In this document: positions 41,271 through 48,620 of the stretch, one piece after another
Position numbering within the stretch: position 1 is the first letter of the stretch
Layout: each line of letters begins with the position of its first letter
Source: Verrucomicrobiota bacterium
GTDB taxonomy: Bacteria; Verrucomicrobiota; Verrucomicrobiia; Limisphaerales; JAEYXS01
Direction: 5' to 3'
Assembly (NCBI GenBank): GCA_023431185.1
Contig: JAEYXS010000046.1
Span: 1 to 64,000, forward strand
DNA: 64,000 bases
The notes under the pieces: model-generated
Seen by the model: the letters and a program-made list of their open reading frames with translations, nothing else
Databases searched by the model: none
What the model was told of the DNA's origin: nothing
Made by a program: the position numbers and the translations under genes

Positions 41271-42149
41271 ATGAAATCTGTCTCGAACTTTACCCGCCTT
41301 CTCTTGCTGGCGACGGTGACACTCATCACTTCCGCTAGCATGGCAACGGAGACACGTGTCCTGCGTGATATCGAGTATGCCCGTGCGCCTGAGCAGGCAT
41401 TGCTGCTGGACCTGTATCTGCCTGAGAAGACCGCCACGCCGCCGCTGTTGATCTACGTGCATGGTGGCGCCTGGCGTTCTGGCACCAAAACGGATGTGCC
41501 GATCGAGCCATTGCTCAAGAAAGGCTTCGCCATCGCCAGTGTGGAGTATCGCCTTACGCCTGTGGCTCCCTTTCCGGCAAACATCCATGACCTGAAAGCG
41601 TCCATCCGTTTCCTCCGCGCGAAGGCTACGGAATACGGTTACGATCCCAAACGCTTCATCATCGTCGGTTCATCCGCGGGCGGGCATCTCGCCGCCTTGG
41701 TCGGCGTGAGCAATGGTCACAAGGAGCTGGAAGGCAAGCTCGGTGAGTTCACAAATCAATCCTCCGATGTGCAGGCGATAGTCAGTTTGTATGGGGCATC
41801 CAATCTTCAGACCATCCTGAAGCAATCCTCATCACGTGGGCTGGAGGTGCGCGTGCCCGCGCTTCAACTTTTGCTAGGTGGTCAACCGGATGAAAAACCG
41901 GAACTAGCGAAACTCGCCAGTCCCGTTGCGCATGTGGATAAGAACGACCCGCAGCTGCTGCTCATCCATGGTGATCAAGACCCGCAAATGCCTATCCAGC
42001 AATCCTACGAACTGCAGGAGGCTTACGAAAAACTAAAACTGCCGGTGCAGTTTGAAGTGATTCATGGTGGAGTCCACGGGGGAGTGGAATTCTACGATGA
42101 GAAACGGATGCGCCTTGTGGCGGAGTTTCTGCGGAAGCATTTGAAATAA
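41271..42149 (+). CDS. Secreted alpha/beta hydrolase (esterase)
   Basis: A 292-residue exported hydrolase. The signal peptide covers about residues 1-24 (cut near ASMA). The oxyanion-hole HGGAWRSG comes at about residue 64-71, the nucleophile GSSAGGH at about residue 140-146, and the late IHGDQDPQMP and HGGVHGG supply the aspartate and histidine. It belongs to the BD-FAE/acetyl-xylan-esterase-like group and may act on carbohydrate esters. The ATG at 41271 is preferred because it starts the signal peptide. It follows recF by 38 bases and may be independent of it. Confidence 0.88.
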   Translation: MKSVSNFTRLLLLATVTLITSASMATETRVLRDIEYARAPEQALLLDLYLPEKTATPPLLIYVHGGAWRSGTKTDVPIEPLLKKGFAIASVEYRLTPVAPFPANIHDLKASIRFLRAKATEYGYDPKRFIIVGSSAGGHLAALVGVSNGHKELEGKLGEFTNQSSDVQAIVSLYGASNLQTILKQSSSRGLEVRVPALQLLLGGQPDEKPELAKLASPVAHVDKNDPQLLLIHGDQDPQMPIQQSYELQEAYEKLKLPVQFEVIHGGVHGGVEFYDEKRMRLVAEFLRKHLK

Positions 42150-42172
42150 TAATCCGCAACTCGGCGGTTACA

Positions 42173-43570
42173 TTAAAACGTCGCCGCCGGCGCAGGTAAT
42201 TCCCGCACGATCTCGTTCAACCGATACCCAAACCCACTCCCCTTGATGGAGGATAAATCTAACCCACCATTACGCCGCTGATAGATGCCCGGATGCACTT
42301 TTGCCTCGATGGACGAAGCCTCGGGATAAAACTGCATCGCATTCGTCTCCACGCCCATGATGGTGCCGACGAAGGCCGCGAGTTGCACATGAGGAATCTG
42401 CGCGAGCATAGGATTGGTCAGGTCCTGTACCATCAACGTCATGCCATGCGCCTTGGCCCAGCACGCACTGAGGATGGCTCCGCTCTGCGTCTTGCAGGTC
42501 TTGAGGGCGACACCGGTCCAGCCGAGTTCGCGACCCAGCTTCACGTGCTTCCAGTCATGCGCGCTCTCATCGAGGAAGAGCGGCTTGCGGGCGGAAAGGC
42601 TGTGCGTGTCGATACGGTCTTTCTCCAGCTCATACGGGAACGGCTGCTCCACGTAGAGGATCATCCCGTAGTAACGCGGATGTTCATCCCGCAGACGGTC
42701 GAGGATGTCGTTCACATACTTGGGATCGAGAACGGTGCAATTAAAGTCCGCAGTAAGCCAGTCCACGCCCTGCTCCACCGCGATCTTGCCGATGGCTACG
42801 GTGCGTGCGTAATCCCACGCCGCATCATTGCCTTTGAGTTTGATCTTCAGGCATTTCAGACCATCACGCTTGATCCACTCGGGCAACACCACGGGGTAAC
42901 CATCATTCGGCTCCGTGCCTTTGCGCTCGGCGTCATCGAGCAGGTCCAAACCACCGACCAAGTGCCATGCGGGCAACTTGTCCGGCCGCTGCTTCGCAAA
43001 GAAATCCTGAGGATAGAGCCCCTTGAACGAAACACTGGTGCCCTCAGCAGGCGTGAGCAATTGCTCCAGCGTGCGGTTCATGTGTGTCGGCCCGTAAGTC
43101 TCATACACCGGCAGGCCGAGGAGATTCCCATACGCATCATGCAAGGCGATGTCGTAAAGCGAGAAGCACACGAGCGCCGCGAGCCATGGCATCGGCTCTT
43201 CACCGGCACGCGTGGCGTTGAACTCCTTCAACAAACGCGGCAGGACGTGTTCTTGAAAATCGTTGCTCAATTCGATCGGGTGACCCGGCTCCGCGTACTT
43301 CACCAATTCCTTGCCGAGCAACTCCGTGAACTTCTTCAGCGCTGTGTGCCGTGTCTCATACGGCAAGGTGCTGGGCCAGACCCAAGTTACGCTGAGCGGC
43401 GTCTCGCCCCAGCCTTCCGCCGTCTTGCCCGCACGGTCTTGTACCGTCGCCTTCACCCGCGCACACGTCACATAGGTGACGGTCTCCGTGCCGAACTTCA
43501 ACGGCACGCGGGTGTAAACGGGCAGATAATACAGCGTGGCACCAATGCAACGGATGTCAGAAGTCTTCAT
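42173..43570 (-). CDS. Enolase-superfamily protein, mandelate-racemase/muconate-cycloisomerase-like
   Basis: A 465-residue protein with the N-terminal capping region (about residues 1-170) and a TIM-barrel C-terminal part. The barrel has LKIKLKG with a likely acid-base lysine pair, TADFNC and VEQPFP for the metal ligands, and LFLDESAHD for the third. It would abstract a proton next to a carboxylate. The length is greater than in most members, and the substrate is not identifiable. The gene is alone on the minus strand, convergent with the esterase gene 23 bases away. Confidence 0.82.
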   Translation of the reverse strand: MKTSDIRCIGATLYYLPVYTRVPLKFGTETVTYVTCARVKATVQDRAGKTAEGWGETPLSVTWVWPSTLPYETRHTALKKFTELLGKELVKYAEPGHPIELSNDFQEHVLPRLLKEFNATRAGEEPMPWLAALVCFSLYDIALHDAYGNLLGLPVYETYGPTHMNRTLEQLLTPAEGTSVSFKGLYPQDFFAKQRPDKLPAWHLVGGLDLLDDAERKGTEPNDGYPVVLPEWIKRDGLKCLKIKLKGNDAAWDYARTVAIGKIAVEQGVDWLTADFNCTVLDPKYVNDILDRLRDEHPRYYGMILYVEQPFPYELEKDRIDTHSLSARKPLFLDESAHDWKHVKLGRELGWTGVALKTCKTQSGAILSACWAKAHGMTLMVQDLTNPMLAQIPHVQLAAFVGTIMGVETNAMQFYPEASSIEAKVHPGIYQRRNGGLDLSSIKGSGFGYRLNEIVRELPAPAATF

Positions 43571-43662
43571 GCGACTCAGGAACGGTAAGAGTAAAACGGA
43601 ACTCCAAGAAGCGAAAAGTTTATGACTGATGACCTGTTAGCCAGCCAAGGCAACCGCCTTCG

Positions 43663-44529
43663 TCATTTCTTCTGCCCGTCTTGTTTGCGAAACACCGCCG
43701 CATGCACCCGGGCCACATCCCCCATGTATCCTTCCACGGCGTACTCTCCGGCCGCCTTGAAGATGTGTTCACGGGCGGTCTTGGCATTGCCCTCTGACTC
43801 GTACCATAAACCGATATAGAGATTCGCATAGAAAAGCCGGTTCTTCAGCTCCTCCGGTCCGGGATTGCCTACACGGGCCGCACTGAGCACCTCACCCACC
43901 GTCGCCTTGCCTGCATACAGGGCGTGTATCTGCATCATCGGCACCCGGCTGTCCCCAGCCGTGGGGATGAACTCTTTCAAGGCTGTCGCCTTGTCTTTCG
44001 CCTTCGCCAGGCAGAGGTAATGGAAAACCGAATTTTCCACATCATTCGCATTCACCGTGCGGTGATCTTCAAACTGCTTGGCACCCTCGGCATACATGCC
44101 GGCGTAATAATGCGAGATGCCACGCTGCCAGTGATGCGGGGCCTGGGCAGGCACGCGTTTGATGAACTCATCGAAGTCCGCCACCGATTCCTTGAAATTG
44201 CCCAGCCGGAAATTCACCTCGCCCCGGCGCTGATAAAGCGGTGTGGCCCGGGTGTCGTTCTTCAGCACCTCGGTGTAGTCCGGCAACGCCTTGTCATATT
44301 GTTTGTCGAGTTCGTAGAGGCGGCCGCGAAAGTAAAAGGAGCGCAAGTCCTTGGCGTTCGTCTTCACCGCCTCGTCGGCCAGCTCCAGGGCCTGCTTCAC
44401 GTTGCCCGCTTTCAGTTTCTCATCCGCGCGCTGGAGCAGCTCCGATACTTTCGGGTCCTCGGCGGCATGGCTGAGGAACGTGATGCCCGTAAGCAAGGAC
44501 AGCAGGATGAGAAAGGAACTGGTTTTCAT
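43663..44529 (-). CDS. Secreted TPR-repeat protein
   Basis: A 288-residue exported protein with a signal peptide (about residues 1-22, cut after SHA). Several tetratricopeptide-like repeats follow (KVSELLQRADEKLKAGNVKQALELADEAVKTNAKD and later YYAGMYAEGAKQFEDH), so it is a helical scaffold for protein binding. Its partner is unknown. It is in the same direction as the small helical protein and the M48 protease upstream of it, with 66 bases between it and the 74-residue protein. Confidence 0.85.
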   Translation of the reverse strand: MKTSSFLILLSLLTGITFLSHAAEDPKVSELLQRADEKLKAGNVKQALELADEAVKTNAKDLRSFYFRGRLYELDKQYDKALPDYTEVLKNDTRATPLYQRRGEVNFRLGNFKESVADFDEFIKRVPAQAPHHWQRGISHYYAGMYAEGAKQFEDHRTVNANDVENSVFHYLCLAKAKDKATALKEFIPTAGDSRVPMMQIHALYAGKATVGEVLSAARVGNPGPEELKNRLFYANLYIGLWYESEGNAKTAREHIFKAAGEYAVEGYMGDVARVHAAVFRKQDGQKK

Positions 44530-44595
44530 GCGACTTGCGGAAAGTAAACCAATCTTGCGGATGACACAAACAGAATGGTCACCCCGAAAACCGGC

Positions 44596-44820
44596 CTAGA
44601 GCAGCTTGCTATCATCCGTTGCGGCCAACCGGTTGAGCTTCTTCTTGATCGTCTCCACGTTCTTGGTCAGTTCGTAGAGCGTCTCGTAGATGACTTTCTG
44701 GGTCTCCTCATCCTTCAACGCGGGCACGGCGGGATGGATCTTCATCAGTTCGCGGGCAATGTTATTGCACACAGAACGGATCTGTTCGGTGGCGGCGGGA
44801 CGGTCCAAAGGAACACTCAT
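44596..44820 (-). CDS. Small helical hypothetical protein
   Basis: A 74-residue protein predicted to be mainly alpha-helical, with a long amphipathic helix at residues 38-65 (EETQKVIYETLYELTKNVE). Family not recognised. It lies 13 bases after the M48 protease stop, so the two are probably translated from one message. The length and helical pattern resemble small regulator or adaptor proteins, but nothing specific can be stated. Confidence 0.6.
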   Translation of the reverse strand: MSVPLDRPAATEQIRSVCNNIARELMKIHPAVPALKDEETQKVIYETLYELTKNVETIKKKLNRLAATDDSKLL

Positions 44821-44833
44821 GGGACTGGATTCG

Positions 44834-45622
44834 TTACGGTGCCTTGTATTGCGCCTTCGCCTCCGGCATCCACTGCTGGAGTTGCTTCACACGCGTCTCA
44901 TCGGTGGGATGGGTGCGCAAGAACTTGGGCGTGGTCGAGCCTGACTTGGCGTTAAACTCACCGAAACGCTGCCAGAAACCCACGGCGGCCTCAGGATCAT
45001 AGCCCGCCCGCGCCATGTAGATAAGGCCGATACGGTCCGCCTCGGATTCCTGCGCCCGGCTATGGGGCAATTCCACCCCCACTTGCGTACCTAAGCCGTA
45101 AGCCACCTGGAACGCGGCGGCATACTTGCTATCCGCCGTGGCGGCAGCGCCAGCCTGGCCGATCGCCTGAGTCAACACAGCCCGGCTGATCCGCTCCCCG
45201 CCATGCCTGGCCACGGCATGGGCCACCTCATGACCGATCACCGTGGCCAGCCCCGCCTCGTCCTTGGTGATGGGCAGGATGCCCGTGTAGATGCCCACCT
45301 TGCCGCCCGGCAGGCAGAAGGCGTTCGCCTCTTTGCTGTCAAAGACCACAAATTCCCACTGCGCATCCGGCAGGTTCGCCACCGCCGCGATGCGCTGGCC
45401 CACCCTGGTGACCAGTGCATTGAGCTTCGCGTCCTTGCTGATGGGCGTCTCCTTCTTCATCTTCTCGAACTCGGTGAAACCCAACTGCATCTCCGCCTGC
45501 GGGTTCATGAAATTGAGTTGCTTGCGGCCCGTCTCGGGCACCGTCGTGCAACTGGTGAGCAGGATAGCCGTGGCAATCACGGTAAACGGCAAAAGTGAGC
45601 AGCGAAACCAGCGTTGTTTCAT
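44834..45622 (-). CDS. M48-family metalloprotease, lipoprotein
   Basis: A 262-residue exported peptidase. A signal peptide ends in the lipobox LLTSC, so it is probably attached to the outer membrane. HEVAHAVARHGGER is the HExxH zinc site and ESEADRIG supplies the third ligand, as in BepA/LoiP-type M48 proteases, which help outer-membrane protein quality control. The ATG at 45622 (residue 7 of the longer reading from 45640) gives a good signal. It shares a unit with the 74-residue helical protein and perhaps the TPR protein, which together could be envelope quality-control parts. Confidence 0.9.
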   Translation of the reverse strand: MKQRWFRCSLLPFTVIATAILLTSCTTVPETGRKQLNFMNPQAEMQLGFTEFEKMKKETPISKDAKLNALVTRVGQRIAAVANLPDAQWEFVVFDSKEANAFCLPGGKVGIYTGILPITKDEAGLATVIGHEVAHAVARHGGERISRAVLTQAIGQAGAAATADSKYAAAFQVAYGLGTQVGVELPHSRAQESEADRIGLIYMARAGYDPEAAVGFWQRFGEFNAKSGSTTPKFLRTHPTDETRVKQLQQWMPEAKAQYKAP

Positions 45623-45968
45623 GCGAACAGCAAAACACACAATCCTGCCCAGGGCAAGTTAGCTGAAACCAGCTCGCTCCACTTTGGGTGGAGCGTGTGC
45701 TCCAGCGGCTCCGCCAGCATCATCCACGGCATCGTGGGCGATTTCGCCAGCCAGTTTGGCGGGCACCTGGGCCAGGCGATCACCCATCTGGTGGTGGGCT
45801 TTTTCAACCTTGCCCAGAAACTTCACTAAGCAATTTCCCTACCCCCTCCCACGCGAGTTCCTAGCGAGGTTCAGACCGTATCCCCACTTATGGTTTTCCC
45901 GACGTTAACCGAAACTTGGTCCCGTTGAACACAAGCCACGGTTGGCTAAAATTGAGAAAGATTGACCA
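45623..45968. other. Intergenic region, divergent promoters presumed
   Basis: 346 bases between the M48 protease and the PocR/AraC regulator, which run apart. A short hairpin GCTCCAC-tttgg-GTGGAGC near 45676 has no T-run. A 71-codon frame (45614-45829) was considered and not accepted. Nothing else was seen. Confidence 0.5.
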
Positions 45969-46901
45969 ATGAACGAGCACGGACAATTGCTGGAGACCCT
46001 GAACCGGTCAGAGATGTTCCAAGACTATCAACGCGCCTACACCGAGATGACCGGACTGCCGGTTGCCTTGCGGACAGTGGAGACCTGGCAGTTGCCGCTG
46101 CGGGGCAAACGTCAGGAGAACCCGTTCTGCGCCATGATGTCCGAGAAGAGCCGCACCTGCGCCGCCTGCCTGCTTATGCAGGAGGAACTGGCCAAGGCCG
46201 CCACTGATGGCCCGGCGACCGTCACCTGCGCCTTCGGCCTGTGCGAAACCGCCGTCCCGGTTAAGCTGGGCACACAGACTATCGGCTTGCTACAAACCGG
46301 TCAGGTGATGCGCCAGAAGCCGACCGCCGCCCTGTTCCAACGGGCGGTCAGCAAGGCCAAGGAACTCGGCGTAGATATCGAGACAGACCAAGCCCGGGAA
46401 GCCTTTCTGGCCACCCCGGTCATTTCGCAGAAGAAATTGGATTCAGCCGCCACACTGCTCGGCATCTTCGCCGATCATCTGTCCATGAAGAGCAACCAGA
46501 TTGTGGTGCAACGGGCCACCGCCGAGCCGCCGCTCATCACCAAGGCCAAGCAATTCATCCTCGATCACATCACCGAGGATCTTTCTCTGGCACAAGTCGC
46601 TGCGGCGGTTCACACCAGTGTCTTCTATTTTTGCAAGCAGTTCAGCAAGCTGACCGGCACCACTTTCACCGAGTACGTCTCCCGGATGCGCGTGGAAAAG
46701 GCCAAGAACCTGCTGCTCAACCCGAATCTCCGCATCAGCGAGATCGCCTACGAGGTAGGCTTCCAGTCCCTCACCCATTTCAACCGGGTGTTCAAGAACA
46801 TCGTGGGGCAGTCGCCGACGGAATATCGAAGCCAACTGCCGAAAGCGACCGCGAGCGCGAGTCCGCAGCCGCGTACCAGCCGGACACCCGCCATGGCTTG
46901 A
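45969..46901 (+). CDS. AraC-family regulator with PocR sensory domain
   Basis: A 310-residue regulator. Residues about 8-165 form a PocR-type ligand-binding domain with a cysteine cluster (NPFCAMMSEKSRTCAACLLM and VTCAFGLCETAVPVKLG) that probably binds a metal or senses redox or a diol ligand. Two helix-turn-helix motifs follow in the AraC region (about 195-295; DLSLAQVAAAVHTSVFYFCKQFSK and RISEIAYEVGFQSLTHFNRVFK). It should act as a transcription activator. Its gene begins the signalling block, 58 bases before the PAS kinase gene, so it may control or be part of that operon. Confidence 0.9.
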   Translation: MNEHGQLLETLNRSEMFQDYQRAYTEMTGLPVALRTVETWQLPLRGKRQENPFCAMMSEKSRTCAACLLMQEELAKAATDGPATVTCAFGLCETAVPVKLGTQTIGLLQTGQVMRQKPTAALFQRAVSKAKELGVDIETDQAREAFLATPVISQKKLDSAATLLGIFADHLSMKSNQIVVQRATAEPPLITKAKQFILDHITEDLSLAQVAAAVHTSVFYFCKQFSKLTGTTFTEYVSRMRVEKAKNLLLNPNLRISEIAYEVGFQSLTHFNRVFKNIVGQSPTEYRSQLPKATASASPQPRTSRTPAMA

Positions 46902-46959
46902 AGCTATCTTGCAATTTGAACGTGTCTTTAAGCCAAGGCCTCGCTTAAATTCCGCCCTG

Positions 46960-48147
46960 ATGAATGACACTCTCCCGACAACCAAGGAGGAACAGCTCCT
47001 CGTCGCGCTCAAAGAGCTTAAGGACGTCAAGGCCGCACTTGACGAACATTCCATCGTCGCCATCACGGATGCCTCCGGCAAAATCACCCACGTAAACGAC
47101 AAGTTCTGCTCCATCTCAAAATACTCGCGCGAGGAACTGCTCGGGAAAGACCATCGCATCATCAATTCCGGCCATCACTCCAAGGAGTTCATCCGGGAAA
47201 TATGGACTACCATCACGCACGGCCGCATCTGGCGGGGCGAGATCAAGAACCGTGCCAAGGACGGCTCATTCTACTGGGTGGATACCACCATTTTTCCATT
47301 TCTCAGCGCGGCGGGCAAACCGGTCCAGTACATCGCCATCCGTACGGACATAACCCAAAGAAAGGCGGATGAGGAGGAATTGAAAAGCATGGCCCAGGCA
47401 CTGGCTGAAAAGAACAAGGAACTGGAAGCCATCGTGTATGCGGCATCCCACGATCTGCGCTCGCCGCTCGTCAACATCCAAGGCTTCAGCCGACAGCTCG
47501 GCAAAGTTTGCGAGCAGATGCAAGGCACACTGGGTGCAGCGACGGATGGACGGATAGCGGCAGATGATGTCCGGCAGGCATTTGCGGTCGCCATTCCCCA
47601 AGCCTTGCGGTTCATCCAGGCTGGCGTCGTGAAGATGGATTCCCTCTTGTCCGGCTTGCTGCGTTACTCGCGGCTGGGCCGGTTGACCTTCAATCTCCAG
47701 CCGGTGGATATGAACAAACTGCTGGCGGAAGTAGTTCAGGCCCAGCGGTTTCAAACCGAGCAAGCAGGCGCTCAGGTGAAACTGGACCCGTTGCCCGAGT
47801 GCATCGGGGATCCTACCCAAATCGGGCAGGTGTTTTCCAACCTGCTCGACAACGCCATCAAATACCGTTCCCCGGAGCGGCCCCTGCGCATCACTATCAC
47901 CGGCCAGATAACGGGAGGCCGGGCCATTTATCAGGTGGCCGATAACGGCATCGGCATCGACCCGGAGCATCAGGCAGCCGTGTTCGAGATCTTTCACCGG
48001 CTTGACCCTGACGCCACCTCGGGGGAAGGGCTGGGGCTGACCATCGCGCAACGAAGTCTCGACCGGCAGAACGGAAAAATCTGGGTGGAAAGCTCCTGCG
48101 GATCCGGTTCCAAGTTCTTTGTATCCTTGCCAGCATGCATGAAATGA
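46960..48147 (+). CDS. PAS-domain sensor histidine kinase
   Basis: A 395-residue cytoplasmic kinase without membrane segments. A PAS domain (about residues 30-135, ITDASGKITHVNDKFCSISKYSREELLG) with a PAC end is followed by a HisKA dimerisation domain with the phospho-accepting histidine in AASHDLRSPLVNIQG (about residue 168) and an ATPase domain (FSNLLDNAIKYR, VADNGIGID, GEGLGLTIA). ATG 46960 was chosen over the frame's longer reading. The next gene, a receiver protein, begins by an ATGA overlap, so the pair is translationally coupled. Confidence 0.92.
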   Translation: MNDTLPTTKEEQLLVALKELKDVKAALDEHSIVAITDASGKITHVNDKFCSISKYSREELLGKDHRIINSGHHSKEFIREIWTTITHGRIWRGEIKNRAKDGSFYWVDTTIFPFLSAAGKPVQYIAIRTDITQRKADEEELKSMAQALAEKNKELEAIVYAASHDLRSPLVNIQGFSRQLGKVCEQMQGTLGAATDGRIAADDVRQAFAVAIPQALRFIQAGVVKMDSLLSGLLRYSRLGRLTFNLQPVDMNKLLAEVVQAQRFQTEQAGAQVKLDPLPECIGDPTQIGQVFSNLLDNAIKYRSPERPLRITITGQITGGRAIYQVADNGIGIDPEHQAAVFEIFHRLDPDATSGEGLGLTIAQRSLDRQNGKIWVESSCGSGSKFFVSLPACMK

Positions 48148-48608
48148 AGCTAAATGGAACGGTGCAAAATGCTCCGACTGTACTCATCGCCGAGGATGAT
48201 GAGGGCCATGCCATTCTCGTTCAGCAGACACTGAAAGAGGCGGGTTTGGGCAATTCCATCCACCATTTCAAGGACGGCCAGGCCATTCTGGATTATCTCT
48301 TCCGCCGCGGGTCCGGGCCACACCGGGAAACAGACCGTCCTTACGTGTTGCTCCTCGACATCCGCATGCCCAAGGTGAACGGCGTAGAGGTGCTCAAACA
48401 GTTAAAGGCCAGCGAGGATCTCCGCAAGCTGCCAATCATCATGCTCACGACCACCGATGATCCGCGGGAAGTCATCCGGTGCCACGAACTGGGTTGCAAT
48501 GTTTACATCCAGAAACCCGTGGATTACGACAAATTCTCCGAGGCCATCCGGCGGCTGGGCCTGTTCATCATGCTGCTGCAAGTGCCGCCGGTAAACGGAC
48601 GCTCCTGA
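48144..48608 (+). CDS. Response regulator, Rcp1-like receiver only
   Basis: A 154-residue single-domain receiver: TVLIAEDDEGHAILVQQTLKEAG at the start, VLLLDIRMPKVNG with the phospho-acceptor aspartate (about residue 65), and VYIQKPVDYDKF with the conserved lysine. This longer build, with an extended loop around the acidic pocket, resembles Rcp1-type partners of PAS or phytochrome kinases. The ATGA overlap with the kinase at 46960-48147 makes it the evident partner. An earlier ATG at 48135 is possible. It is 12 bases before the next kinase gene, so it may feed a relay. Confidence 0.92.
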   Translation: MKLNGTVQNAPTVLIAEDDEGHAILVQQTLKEAGLGNSIHHFKDGQAILDYLFRRGSGPHRETDRPYVLLLDIRMPKVNGVEVLKQLKASEDLRKLPIIMLTTTDDPREVIRCHELGCNVYIQKPVDYDKFSEAIRRLGLFIMLLQVPPVNGRS

Positions 48609-48620
48609 CCCAGCACCAGC

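Noticed and set aside
45614..45829. Short plus-strand frame upstream of the PocR/AraC regulator
   Set aside because: The tail has some hydrophobic periodicity but no start signal or family; it overlaps the M48 start region.
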